A DNA stretch of 64,000 nucleotides from Streptomyces sp. NBC_01669 (GCF_026339735.1 NZ_JAPEQG010000001.1:9020276-9084275); one strand, 5' to 3'; positions 25,225-33,558 are shown, numbered from the stretch's first letter. Numbers and translations: made by a program. The notes: generated from the letters alone by a model not told the origin.

Positions 25225-26732
25225 CGGCGTCCGCTCTCCGGTGCGGCGGGAGCGACATAGGCGAAAGTGCCGTTGTCCATCCGATACGGATGCCAGCTGC
25301 GGGCGTAGGACGGGGGACGTCCCGTACGGGTCGTCAGCACCGCCACCGGCTCCCGCTGGGCCGTCCGGGTGATGGCCGCCTTGGTGGTGTTGGCGTTGGG
25401 GCCACTGGTCGCGACGGATGAGCGCCCGGCGTAGAAGGCGATCGGGACCGCTTCGTGCCTGGTGAGTAGGCACGGCGGGTGTATGCCGAGGCGGTGCAGT
25501 TCGCCGGTGGCGCGGGCCCAGTCCTGGTGGGCGGCGGTGGTGCGCTCCACGGTGTGCTGGAGCACCGCGTACTGCACCGCCAGATGCCTGGTGAGCCCCA
25601 CCGCCACAAGGGTTACAGGCAGGGGGCGCCACCTCCGTCTCGGGGCGGTGACCAACCACCCGAGTGTGTCGGCGACCGGGATGGCCAACAGCGCGTAGGC
25701 GGGCAGCAGGAAGCGGGGAGCGGCGTACCCGATCAGGAACAGGTACGGGAGCGCCGCCGTCACCGCGCAGGCCAGGGGCAGTAGCGTGGCCGCCGTGCGC
25801 CGGGCCTTCATCGCCACCACCAGCCCGACGACCGCGAACACCGGCAGGGCGAACCACCAGGCGAGCAGTGGCTCGGCCGGCATGGTCCCGGTACACGGGC
25901 GGCACAGAGTACGTCCGGCCAGGCTGCGCAGCTGGTCGTCGACGGCGTTGTTGAAGCCCAGGCCGCCCTGGATCCGGGAGCCCTTGGTCAGCCGGGCGCC
26001 CAGCCCGCCGTAACTGAGGTGCGTCTCGATCACCCACTCGCCCGCCCCGGCCACCAGCCCCGCCACCAGAGCGAACAGCAGCCGCCAGTAGCGCCACCGG
26101 CGCACGACAACCAACGCCACGAGCAGCGGCAGACTCATCCATACGGCGTCCGCGGGCCGCATCCACGCCATCAGCGCCGCACTCGCGGCCAGCCCACACA
26201 CTGCACCGTGCCGGGTGCGGTCGGACTGGGCGCGCAGGAAGCAGCCGACGCCCGCGAGCGCGCCGGTCGCGACCCAGTAGTTGGGCATCGCCTGCGGACC
26301 GTAGAGCACGGTCACCCACAGGCTCGCGAACAGGGCACCCGCCAACGCCAGCACCCGTACTGGAGACAGCCCCCGCCAAGCGCGGAGGGCAAGGAACAGT
26401 GCGAGGCCGGACAGCAGCGACAGATAGACCCGCAGCAGCGGCGTGGACGACGTCCACGAGGCGATCGGGGCGACCAGCAGGGAGACCCCGCGGGCACGCG
26501 GCGCGCTGAAGAACGCGGTCGGTGCGTGGGAGCTGACCTGGCTGACGTAAACCGACTCGTCCCAGCCCAGCCCTATCCCGGGCCGCACCATGACCAATTG
26601 CGCCAAGGTGAACGCGCCCGCCACCGCCGCCAGCCACCACTCGCCGCTCCGGTCCCACCACGTGCCCGTGATCAGCGGCGGCTCACGACGGGCGGCACGG
26701 TTGAACGTCGTGTTCAGGGTCTTGATCATCAC
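25221..26732 (-). CDS. Polytopic membrane glycosyltransferase-like protein (GT-C/ArnT-PMT type)
   Basis: This 503-residue protein has roughly 10-12 transmembrane helices. The acidic pair in an early extracytoplasmic loop (LGWDESVYVSQVS) is typical of GT-C enzymes that use lipid-linked sugars. A soluble C-terminal part has LGIHPPCLLTRHEAVPIAFY. The start is one of two ATG codons at 26729 or 26732. It is the first gene of a leftward operon with the flippase-like gene. Its promoter region holds two BlaI-type dyads about 15 and 40 bp upstream of the start, suggesting repression by a BlaI family protein encoded on the other side. Confidence 0.78.
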   Translation of the reverse strand: MMIKTLNTTFNRAARREPPLITGTWWDRSGEWWLAAVAGAFTLAQLVMVRPGIGLGWDESVYVSQVSSHAPTAFFSAPRARGVSLLVAPIASWTSSTPLLRVYLSLLSGLALFLALRAWRGLSPVRVLALAGALFASLWVTVLYGPQAMPNYWVATGALAGVGCFLRAQSDRTRHGAVCGLAASAALMAWMRPADAVWMSLPLLVALVVVRRWRYWRLLFALVAGLVAGAGEWVIETHLSYGGLGARLTKGSRIQGGLGFNNAVDDQLRSLAGRTLCRPCTGTMPAEPLLAWWFALPVFAVVGLVVAMKARRTAATLLPLACAVTAALPYLFLIGYAAPRFLLPAYALLAIPVADTLGWLVTAPRRRWRPLPVTLVAVGLTRHLAVQYAVLQHTVERTTAAHQDWARATGELHRLGIHPPCLLTRHEAVPIAFYAGRSSVATSGPNANTTKAAITRTAQREPVAVLTTRTGRPPSYARSWHPYRMDNGTFAYVAPAAPESGRR

Positions 26733-26744
26733 TCGCCCCTCGCG

Positions 26745-26786
26745 CCCTACAAGATGTAGGGTTTCCAGTACCCTACAGACTGTAGG
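26745..26786. promoter_or_regulatory. Two BlaI/MecI-type operators in a divergent promoter
   Basis: CCCTACA-AGA-TGTAGGG (26745-26761) is a perfect 7-bp dyad. CCTACA-GAC-TGTAGG (26772-26786) is a perfect 6-bp dyad. Both carry the TACA...TGTA half-sites of BlaI/MecI repressors. They sit between the left operon (25221-26732) and the right one (26823 onward). Confidence 0.75.
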
Positions 26787-26822
26787 ACCAGGGGCGAATG
26801 CCGACGAACGCTAAGGACGAAC

Positions 26823-27269
26823 ATGGCCAAACTGACGCGCAGTCCGCAGGAGTGCAGCGCGGAGGTCGACGAGATCTGGCCACGCGACGGACAGATCCTG
26901 CTGCGCCTGTCCCTGGCCGGAGCGACGGCCGAGAAGGCTGTCCTCGTCCTCAAGGCCCGCGACGGAAGCCGCGCCGAGATGCGCCTGCCGGCCGACGAAT
27001 ACGGCGGCCGGTTCCAGGTGCGGATCCCGCTGGAAACCCTGGCCACCGCCTGCACCGCCCGGGAATGGATCTGGGACCTGTACCTCGACTGTCACGACGC
27101 GGGCATGGGCGAGGAGCCGCTGCGGGTGGGCAGGCATTGGGATGACATCGCCGGCAAGCACAAGTCCTTCGTCTATCCGGCGCAGCGCGCCGCCGGGGTG
27201 CGGGTGGAGCCGTACTTCACCGTCAAGGACAACCTGTCGATCGTCTGCGCGCGGGAGCAGGCCGGGTGA
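26823..27269 (+). CDS. Hypothetical protein of glycosyltransferase-type locus
   Basis: A 148-residue, probably beta-rich soluble protein that starts MAKLTRSPQECSAEVDEIWP. It has alternating hydrophobic segments (DGQILLRLSLAGATAEKAVL), a central EWIWDLYLDC and a C-terminal KSFVYPAQRAAGVRVEPYFT. Stretches ending in a YxTVKxNL pattern are often found with Streptomyces wall-polymer glycosyltransferases; that link is by recollection, not search. Its stop overlaps the GTG of a glycosyltransferase start (27266), and it lies directly downstream of the BlaI-type operators. Confidence 0.6.
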   Translation: MAKLTRSPQECSAEVDEIWPRDGQILLRLSLAGATAEKAVLVLKARDGSRAEMRLPADEYGGRFQVRIPLETLATACTAREWIWDLYLDCHDAGMGEEPLRVGRHWDDIAGKHKSFVYPAQRAAGVRVEPYFTVKDNLSIVCAREQAG

Positions 27270-27376
27270 GGACCCGTTTCCTGCTGCTGAACGTGTACCC
27301 GGTCGGCGGCACCGCGCGCACGGTCGTCGACGGGGAGCGCCTGTGCGCCGACCCGGTAAGGGTGAGACGACCGTGA
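27266..27376 (+). pseudogene. Glycosyltransferase N-terminal remnant
   Basis: GTG 27266 opens VRTRFLLLNVYPVGGTARTV, the usual start of GT4-type enzymes (hydrophobic strand, then GGTxRT). After about 27320 the match ends and the frame stops at 27376. The body of the enzyme has been deleted and the BlaI-like gene starts in the overlapping GTGA. Confidence 0.6.
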
Positions 27377-27834
27377 CCGCAGGCCGCGGCGAGCGGCAGG
27401 GCACTCGTGAGCTGGAGAGCGAGGTTCTCGCTGCCCTGTGGGCCACCGGCCGGGCGCTGACCGCGGCCGAGATCCAGGCCGAGACCGGCGACGATCTCGC
27501 GCGCGACACCCTGCGCGTCATCCTCCAGCACCTTGGCGAGCAGGACCTCGTCCGCCCCGCCCCTGACACCGACCGAGCCTACGAACCCGTGCGGAATGCC
27601 GCCGAGATGACCGCCGAGGTCATGCGCCAGGTCCTCGACCGAAAACACGCCGCAGGCCGTGGGGCTCCGTCTCCGGACGCGCCCGCACCCCAACTCGTGC
27701 CCCGTCCTCGCCGACGCCCCTGGGGCATTCGTGCCGCACGCAACACACCTGCCCGCCAGTCCCCGTCCCCGCCGGTACCCCCGGCCTCTTGCCAAGGTGA
27801 TCCCTCACGGTGCCCGCACACCAGCCAGTCCTGA
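27373..27834 (+). CDS. BlaI/MecI-family repressor with altered C-terminus
   Basis: From GTG 27373 the first 90 residues are a typical BlaI winged helix: ELESEVLAALWATGRALTAA, EIQAETGDDLARDTLRVILQ, HLGEQDLVRPAPD. They are followed by AAEMTAEVMRQVLDR. Beyond residue 96 the usual dimerisation helix (compare the intact paralogue at 29970, FVTGLSPEEERALRDLL) is replaced by a proline/arginine-rich tail. The protein may therefore dimerise poorly; DNA binding could persist. The next gene starts inside its 3' end at 27810. The BlaI-type operators at 26745-26786 are candidate targets. Confidence 0.7.
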   Translation: MTAGRGERQGTRELESEVLAALWATGRALTAAEIQAETGDDLARDTLRVILQHLGEQDLVRPAPDTDRAYEPVRNAAEMTAEVMRQVLDRKHAAGRGAPSPDAPAPQLVPRPRRRPWGIRAARNTPARQSPSPPVPPASCQGDPSRCPHTSQS

Positions 27835-29660
27835 TCCCCAAGCAGCGATCCCCGCTCCCGCACCACGCCCCCGCACAGGCCGGACGACCGCATACCTTCC
27901 CACGGCTCCGGCCACGGGCAGCCGCGGCCACGGTCTGGTACCTGCGGCTGCTCGCCTTGCTCAACATTGCGGCGGTGGTCTCGCTGCCGTTCCGTGAAGA
28001 GGTCCACGAGCACAACGCGGGCGAGTTCTTCACCCCGTACCTGGCCACCGCCGGGCTGGTCTCGGCGGCGCTGGCCCTGTTCCTCGCCGTGGTGATGCGG
28101 CGCCGCAAACGGGCCGCGTGGATCTTCAACATGCTGCTCGCGGGCCCTTTGTTCGCGCTCTACGTCCTCGCGCTGACTCAAGACCCGTACCGCCAACATG
28201 CGTTCAACTGGCTCTCCGCCCTGCTCACCGGCCTGTTCGTGGCCACGCTGCTGCTCGGCCGCACGGAGTTCCAGGCCATCGGGGACCGCTCCAACCCGAA
28301 GCTGGCCATGGCCGTGGGAGTCGTCGGCATCCTGGTCAGCGGCACCATCGGCACCCTCCTCGTCGGCGCCACCAACCGGCTGCCCGGAGGCTCCCTGCGC
28401 GACCGCATCGCCTACACCCTGCTGCGCGGCATCAGCATCGGCCCGTTCGCCGACCGCGTCGGGGCCGTGCACGCGCCCCGCTGGGTGGACGTCACGATCA
28501 ACATTCTGATCGCCGCGACCTTCCTCCTCGTCCTGTACGCCTGCTTCCGCGCCCCGAGGGGCCGCGATCTGCTCGGCGAAGCGGACGAAAAACGCCTGCG
28601 CGAACTGCTGGCGAAGCACGGCGAGCGCGACTCCCTCGGCTACTTCGCGCTGCGCCGCGACAAGGCCGTCATCTGCTCACCCAGCGGCAAGGCCGCCGTC
28701 ACCTACCGGGTGATCGGCGGCGTGACCCTGGCTTCCGGCGACCCGATCGGCGACCCAGAGGCATGGCCCGGCGCCATCGAGGCGTGGCTGGACGAGGCGC
28801 GTCGGCACGCCTGGACGCCGGCCGTGATGGGCGCGAGCGAGGAGGCCGGAACGATCTACGCCCGGCACGGCCTGGACGCCCTGGAGCTGGGCGACGAGGC
28901 CATCGTGGACCTGGCCGACTTCACCCTCGAAGGGCGCGCCATGCGGGGCGTACGGCAGGCGCACAACCGTGTGCGCCGCGCCGGGTACACCGTGCGCATC
29001 CGCTGCCACGGAGACATCCCCGACAGCGACATGACCACCCTGATCGACAAGGCCGACCACTGGCGGGACGGTGGGACCGAACGCGGCTTCTCCATGGCGC
29101 TGGGAAGGCTCGGTGACCCGGACGACGGCCGCTGCGTGATGCTGGAGTGCCGCGACAGCCAGGGGGAGCCCCGGGCCCTGCTGAGCTTCGTGCCCTGGGG
29201 CGAGCACGGGCTGTCGCTGGACCTGATGCGCCGCGACCGCGCCTGCGAGAACGGCCTGATGGAGTTCATGGTCGTCGAACTCCTCCTGCACGCGACCGAG
29301 TTCGGGGTACGGCGGGTCTCATTGAACTTCGCCATGTTCCGGGCCGTCTTCGAACGCGGCGCCCGCCTGGGGGCTGGCCCCGTCCTGAGGGGGTGGCGCT
29401 CGGTGCTCACCTTGTTCTCCCGCTGGTGGCAGATCGAGTCCCTCTACCGCGCCAACGCCAAGTACCGCCCCGTGTGGGAGCCCCGCTTCCTGCTGTTCGA
29501 GAAGACCAGCGACCTCCCGCGTATCGGCATCGCTAGCGCCCGTGCCGAGGGCTTCCTCACCCCACCGAGCCTGCCTGCCCTCTTCCGCCGCCGACGTACC
29601 GCGCACATCGCAGACCAGCCCAACTGCCCGACAGAAACAGCAACTTCCGTGAGAACCTGA
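27810..29660 (+). CDS. Phosphatidylglycerol lysyltransferase-like protein (LysX2/MprF C-terminal, DUF2156)
   Basis: A 616-residue protein from GTG 27810. About 6 transmembrane helices span residues 40-250 (WYLRLLALLNIAAVVSLPF and on). The cytosolic DUF2156 aminoacyl-transferase domain follows from about 270, with GYFALRRDKAVICSPSGKAA, ASGDPIGDPEAWPGAI, LDLMRRDRACENGLMEFMV and RVSLNFAMFRAVFERG. Family members transfer lysine from tRNA to phosphatidylglycerol, lowering surface charge and sensitivity to cationic antimicrobials. AAGGTGA lies at 27794-27800. It overlaps the BlaI-like gene, so the enzyme is likely under that repressor. It lacks the lysyl-tRNA synthetase half found in LysX. Confidence 0.85.
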   Translation: MPAHQPVLIPKQRSPLPHHAPAQAGRPHTFPRLRPRAAAATVWYLRLLALLNIAAVVSLPFREEVHEHNAGEFFTPYLATAGLVSAALALFLAVVMRRRKRAAWIFNMLLAGPLFALYVLALTQDPYRQHAFNWLSALLTGLFVATLLLGRTEFQAIGDRSNPKLAMAVGVVGILVSGTIGTLLVGATNRLPGGSLRDRIAYTLLRGISIGPFADRVGAVHAPRWVDVTINILIAATFLLVLYACFRAPRGRDLLGEADEKRLRELLAKHGERDSLGYFALRRDKAVICSPSGKAAVTYRVIGGVTLASGDPIGDPEAWPGAIEAWLDEARRHAWTPAVMGASEEAGTIYARHGLDALELGDEAIVDLADFTLEGRAMRGVRQAHNRVRRAGYTVRIRCHGDIPDSDMTTLIDKADHWRDGGTERGFSMALGRLGDPDDGRCVMLECRDSQGEPRALLSFVPWGEHGLSLDLMRRDRACENGLMEFMVVELLLHATEFGVRRVSLNFAMFRAVFERGARLGAGPVLRGWRSVLTLFSRWWQIESLYRANAKYRPVWEPRFLLFEKTSDLPRIGIASARAEGFLTPPSLPALFRRRRTAHIADQPNCPTETATSVRT

Positions 29661-29946
29661 CTGTGCTTGGAATCCAGTCCTCATCGCAACGGCACTTCTC
29701 CTCCTGCGGTTTTGGGCTGTCTCGGCCGACGCCGCGGTCCGGCGCGCCGAGCGATGAGTGAAGTTCGCCTTGTTCCAGTCGCTACGCGCCCATCGTCCCC
29801 GCCGAAGCGGGGATCAGTGCGGCCTGCCCGCGCCACGGTCCAGGGTGTCGAGGACATGTTCGCAGCCGGCACTCCGCAGTAAAGCGGGCCAGCCTTGAGC
29901 GCCCCGCACCCGGCTCCGCCAGGATCCGCACCGCCTGCCTGAAAAC
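29661..29946. other. Intergenic region after the lysyltransferase
   Basis: About 290 bp with no gene. It carries the hairpin at 29796-29813 and leads into the BlaI operator at 29947. Confidence 0.5.
29796..29813 (+). terminator. Hairpin, possible terminator
   Basis: TCCCCGC-CGAA-GCGGGGA forms a 7-bp stem with a CGAA loop. No U-run follows, so termination is uncertain. Confidence 0.4.
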
Positions 29947-29962
29947 CCTACGCGCTGTAAGG
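29947..29962 (+). promoter_or_regulatory. BlaI-type operator before the second BlaI gene
   Basis: CCTACG-CGC-TGTAAGG is an imperfect version of the dyads at 26745-26786. It ends 7 bp upstream of the ATG at 29970, which suggests autoregulation. Confidence 0.55.
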
Positions 29963-29969
29963 TGAACGA

Positions 29970-30353
29970 ATGACAGGTACATCTCCCCACGGCAGAGCGG
30001 ACCGGCGCAGTGCGGGTGAACTGGAGAGCGAAGTCCTCGCCGCCCTGTGGGCGACGGAACAGGCGCTGACCCCGGCCGAGATCCAGGCCGAGATCGGTGG
30101 CGGTCTCGCGTACAACACCGTGCACACCATCCTCAGGCGCCTGTACGACAAGGGGCTTGTGCTCCGTGACGTGGCCGGACGCCGGGGCACGTACCGGCCG
30201 GCGAAGAACGCCGCCGAGCTCACCGCCGAGGCCATGCATCAGGCCCTCGACCGCGGCCCCGACCCGATCGCCGCGCTCCAGCAGTTCGTTACCGGGTTGA
30301 GCCCGGAAGAAGAGCGCGCCCTGCGCGACCTGCTCGGCGGGAGCGGCCCGTGA
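29970..30353 (+). CDS. BlaI/MecI/CopY-family transcriptional repressor
   Basis: An intact 127-residue BlaI-type repressor. The winged helix spans about residues 15-80 (ELESEVLAALWATEQALTPA, GGLAYNTVHTILRRLYDKGL, GRRGTYRPAKNAAEL). The C-terminal dimerisation helix includes FVTGLSPEEERALRDLL. It overlaps the M56 protease gene by GTGA, the classic repressor-sensor arrangement in which proteolysis relieves repression. A BlaI-type dyad lies just upstream. It is a paralogue of the protein at 27373; no beta-lactamase gene is nearby. Confidence 0.92.
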   Translation: MTGTSPHGRADRRSAGELESEVLAALWATEQALTPAEIQAEIGGGLAYNTVHTILRRLYDKGLVLRDVAGRRGTYRPAKNAAELTAEAMHQALDRGPDPIAALQQFVTGLSPEEERALRDLLGGSGP

Positions 30354-31252
30354 GGATCGACGTCTATATCCCGCTCGTCCTGTCCTTGCTCCTGACCACG
30401 GTGGCCCCGCAGGTGGGCCTGCGGGTGGCACCCGCCCTGGCCACCCGCGTCCTGACCGTGGCCGCCGTCCTCACCGCCGCCGCCACCACCTGGGCCCTGA
30501 TCCTGCTGGCCGCCACCCTCATCAACGAGGCCCCGCCGGTGGCAGCCGAGGCCCGCGAGGACGGACGGCGCTTGTACGAACCGGTCCCCGAGATCATCGC
30601 GCTGGCCGCGGTACTGGCCCTCGGCCTCATCGCCCACCGCATCTACCGGGCCCTGCGCACCGAGCACGCCACCCGCCGCACCCTGCACCGCCTGTGCGAG
30701 GGCCACCCGGAGGACACCGAACTTATCGTCGCTGCCTCCCCGGTTCCGCAAGCCTTCGCCATCCCCGCCACCTCAAGCGCGCCCGGTCGGATTCTGGTCA
30801 CCGCCGCCATGCTGGGCGCCCTGCAGCCCGCCGAGCGCCGCGTCCTGCTCGCCCATGAACGGGCCCACCTCACTCACCGTCACGCCCTGTACGCGTACGC
30901 CGTCGCTCTCGCCTCCGCGGCCAACCCTCTGCTCAACCCGCTGCGCTCGACTGTCACCTACCTCGTGGAACGGTGGGCCGACGAACAGGCCGCCGAAGCG
31001 GTCGGGGATCGGAGCATCACCGCCCTGGCTCTGGCCAAGGCAGCCCTCGTCGCCCAACGGCCGCGGCCCGCCTGCGCTCTGAGCTTTTCCGACCGCGCCG
31101 TCACCCGCCGCATCGCCGCTCTTCAGAGCACCCCGCCCCCGTATCTGTGGTCCATCGCTGCGCCCGTCCTTGCGCTCGGTGTTCTCCCCGCTCTCGGTGC
31201 CGTGGACGCCACCCGCGACCTGCTTGACCTGCTTGAGCACGTTCTGGTCTGA
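30350..31252 (+). CDS. M56-family membrane metalloprotease (BlaR1-like, without sensor domain)
   Basis: A 300-residue membrane protein from GTG 30350. There are helices at about residues 5-60 and 80-100. The cytosolic zinc-protease domain has LLAHERAHLTHRH (HExxH type, here HERAH) near 167-175 and the downstream zinc ligand in YLVERWADEQAAEAVG. Terminal helices close the protein. The penicillin-binding sensor domain of true BlaR1 is absent, as in the short actinobacterial M56 proteins. It is coupled to the BlaI gene at 29970 and probably cleaves that repressor after an envelope signal. Confidence 0.88.
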   Translation: MRIDVYIPLVLSLLLTTVAPQVGLRVAPALATRVLTVAAVLTAAATTWALILLAATLINEAPPVAAEAREDGRRLYEPVPEIIALAAVLALGLIAHRIYRALRTEHATRRTLHRLCEGHPEDTELIVAASPVPQAFAIPATSSAPGRILVTAAMLGALQPAERRVLLAHERAHLTHRHALYAYAVALASAANPLLNPLRSTVTYLVERWADEQAAEAVGDRSITALALAKAALVAQRPRPACALSFSDRAVTRRIAALQSTPPPYLWSIAAPVLALGVLPALGAVDATRDLLDLLEHVLV

Positions 31253-31993
31253 CAGGTGGGGAGGGCACCGCCGCCTCCACGCGGAAGAGGTCTCCCCTGC
31301 CCACTTCGGCGGTGTCCCTATGTCGATCGTCTACGACCGGACCAAGACCGTGGTCCGCCGGCACTTCGAGCGGCGGTGGGAAGTCGGCTGCGCCGACGAG
31401 CGATCCCGAACTTGTGGTGCGCCGCGCGGTGGACTCCATGAGGCTGGTGGGCCCGAAGGCGGCCAGCCCGAAGGCGGGCGGGCGGTACGTGGTCGGGATG
31501 CCGATGTGGATGTGAGTGGCCCCGTCCGCGAGGCACGTCGGCTCGAGCCCCGCCACAGCTGATGAACACGGCACGGCACACCGGCCACGTTGCCTACAGC
31601 AACCGGCTGGGGAACGACCAGTGCCGCACTCTGGCCTCCGACCGGGCACCGGGCCTGCTGCCGCCGACCACAACACCGGCCCCGAAGCTGCAAGGCGACT
31701 GGTGCCACACGGTGCTGCGCATGGTCGATCTCGGCGTCTGCAGATGCGTCTGACAGGAGGAGCCTGGCGAGTCAAGGCGTACCAAATTGGCCCCTTGAAC
31801 GTGTTGTTGGCATCGCCGTTCGCGACCGGTTCACGGAGGCGAAGCCGGCAAGCACCTGCAGAGACGTCGAGTTCGACCCGGCCGAAGCCGGTCGCCCTCA
31901 CTTGCACTCCACGCTCGACCAGCGCCAGAAGATGCGGAAGGCTGTCGGCCCAGCGTTGTCGGGGCGGCCATGGTGCCGGCCCCGGCGGTTCCG
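31253..31993. other. Long stretch without an intact gene
   Basis: About 740 bp. Between about 31405 and 31515 a plus-strand frame reads PELVVRRAVDSMRLVGPKAA and GMPMWM then a stop, resembling the C-terminal part of Streptomyces secreted proteins of unknown function. The rest has only short frames without family features. I see no mobile-element end here. Confidence 0.45.
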
Positions 31994-32485
31994 CTAGAGG
32001 CGGCGCTGCCAGGTCTGGCCGACGAGGTCGTGCCCGAAGCTGTGATGGGGCTCTTCGGCGACGAGCTCGAAGCCCTGCTTCTGGTAGATGCGCCGGGCCG
32101 AGCCGAGCACATCGTTGGTCCACAGGGTGATCGACTCGTACTCGGCCTCCCGCGCGAACCGCAGGCACTCCTCGACCAGGCGGGCACCCAGGCCCAGCCC
32201 GCGCGCCGCGGGATCGACGAGCAGCAGGCGCAGCTTCGCGGTCCGGTCGTCTGCGCGGACGCAGAAGACGCATCCGGCCCGCACTCCGTCGACCTCGGCG
32301 ATCCATGCCGCCTGCGGTCCGGGGTCCTTCTGCTCGGCGTAGTCGGCGACGATCCGGGCGACGAGCGCCTCGAAGCTGGTGTCCCAGCCGAACTCGCGGT
32401 CGTAGAGCGCGCCGTGCGCCATCACCACCCAGCCCAGGTCCCCGGGCCGGTCCAGCGGCCGGATGACCACCTGACGCTTCTCCAC
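31994..32485 (-). CDS. GNAT-family N-acetyltransferase
   Basis: A complete 163-residue GNAT. Strand 4 is CRVFCVR-like (AGCVFCVRADDRTAKLRLLL), the acetyl-CoA loop is VDPAARGLGLGARLVEECLR (the Q/RxxGxG/A type), and the C-terminal ITLWTNDVLGSARRIYQKQG leads to a FELVAEEPHHSFG end. This form, often fused to or paired with MarR/TetR regulators, acetylates small molecules. It is divergent from the TetR gene at 32537, sharing a 51-bp region that contains the operator at 32506-32525, so it is the likely regulated target. Confidence 0.88.
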   Translation of the reverse strand: MEKRQVVIRPLDRPGDLGWVVMAHGALYDREFGWDTSFEALVARIVADYAEQKDPGPQAAWIAEVDGVRAGCVFCVRADDRTAKLRLLLVDPAARGLGLGARLVEECLRFAREAEYESITLWTNDVLGSARRIYQKQGFELVAEEPHHSFGHDLVGQTWQRRL

Positions 32486-32505
32486 GATGTCCTCACTCCC
32501 GCATC

Positions 32506-32525
32506 ACTGAAACGACTGTTTCAGT
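32506..32525. promoter_or_regulatory. TetR-type operator, perfect 8-bp dyad
   Basis: ACTGAAAC-GACT-GTTTCAGT is a perfect inverted repeat between divergent GNAT and TetR genes. It ends 11 bp before the TetR GTG and covers the likely promoter region of both. Confidence 0.75.
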
Positions 32526-32536
32526 AGACTAGCCCG

Positions 32537-33115
32537 GTGACCCGATCCGAACCAAACCCCTCCCCGCGGCGGCAGGAGCTGCTGGAAGCCGCATACGCCT
32601 ACGCTCTGCGCAGCGGCCTCACCGAACTGTCCCTGCGCCCGCTCGCCGAGGAGATCCAGTCCAGCCCGCGTGTGCTGCTCTACCTGTTCGGCAGCAAGGA
32701 CGGCCTGATCCGCGCCCTGCTCGCGCGGGCCAGAGCCGACGAGCTGGCCGTCATCAAGGAGATCGCCGGCTCGCAGGATGGGCCCCAGGGGCTGCAACCG
32801 GTCGCCCGTGAACTGTGGCGGTGGCTGTCCGACGCCGCTCACCGCGGCCTGCTGACACTGTGGGTCGAAAGCTACGCCCGCTCCCTCATCGACCCGGACG
32901 GGCCGTGGGCCGGCTTCGCCCGCGATACGGTCGGCGATTGGCTGGCGCTGCTCGCCTCCGGGCAGCCCGCCGAATTCCGCGATACCGAGGCCGGGCTCGC
33001 GCAGCGCACCCTAATTCTCGCAGCCCTGCGGGGAGCGCTGTTGGACCTGCTCGCCACTGGCGATACCGCGCGTACCACCGCGGCGGTGCACCTTCAGTTG
33101 ACTCAGTCGGGGTGA
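32537..33115 (+). CDS. TetR/AcrR-family transcriptional regulator
   Basis: A 192-residue TetR regulator from GTG 32537. The N-terminal HTH has RRQELLEAAYAYALRSGLTE, LSLRPLAEEIQSSPRVLLYL and FGSKDGLIRALLARARA, with normal tyrosine and glycine positions. The C-terminal ligand domain is helical with WLSDAAHRGLLTLWVESYAR. It should bind the dyad at 32506-32525, repressing itself and the divergent GNAT gene. The ligand is unknown. Confidence 0.9.
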   Translation: MTRSEPNPSPRRQELLEAAYAYALRSGLTELSLRPLAEEIQSSPRVLLYLFGSKDGLIRALLARARADELAVIKEIAGSQDGPQGLQPVARELWRWLSDAAHRGLLTLWVESYARSLIDPDGPWAGFARDTVGDWLALLASGQPAEFRDTEAGLAQRTLILAALRGALLDLLATGDTARTTAAVHLQLTQSG

Positions 33116-33518
33116 CGCGGGCCGGCACTCAGCAGACCTTCGGGTCGGCGAGGATCGCACTCGGAGCCCCTCGAGATGAGCGCCGCACCTGGTGGGACGG
33201 GCCGACTACGGCACTCGGTCACCCGTCCACTTGTGGTCGCCCAGTTGGCACCTGAGCGGCTGAGTTGGCACCACAGAGCATTGGAGTCGGCAGAGTGATG
33301 CACGGGGTGGCGATCCAGTGCAGGGTGGCGGGGAGTTGTCCTGGCGCAGTTGCCGAGGCGAGGGGGACCGCGGGTCACGCCAGGGTGACGTGCATCCCGC
33401 CCTCGGCCAGGGCGTTGAGGGCTTCCAAGAACGTCGGCACGGCATTCGCGCCGGCGCCCGGTGGACGCCGCCGGGCAGGTGGTCCGGCAGGCGGCAGAGG
33501 GCGCGCCGGACATGGAAT
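33116..33518. other. Intergenic and remnant region
   Basis: About 400 bp without an intact gene. A minus-strand frame ending at 33375 reads AVPTFLEALNALAEGGMHVT, LA and a stop, a believable C-terminal remnant of an unidentified protein. Nothing else was recognised. Confidence 0.4.
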
Positions 33519-33558
33519 GGGGCCGCCGCCTCCGCGTGATGCGGAGGACAGCGGCCCC
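33519..33558 (-). terminator. Terminator of the subtilase gene
   Basis: Nested stems GGGGCCGC/GCGGCCCC (33519-33526 with 33551-33558) and CCTCCGC/GCGGAGG (33529-33535 with 33541-33547) lie 28 bp past the subtilase stop. Confidence 0.7.

Noticed and set aside
24280..26661. Single 793-codon minus-strand protein
   Set aside because: The first half is a shifted reading of the glycosyltransferase gene; the real start of the flippase-like gene is ATG 25224, overlapping the upstream stop.
30350..31252. Beta-lactam resistance operon
   Set aside because: No beta-lactamase or penicillin-binding sensor domain lies within the window.
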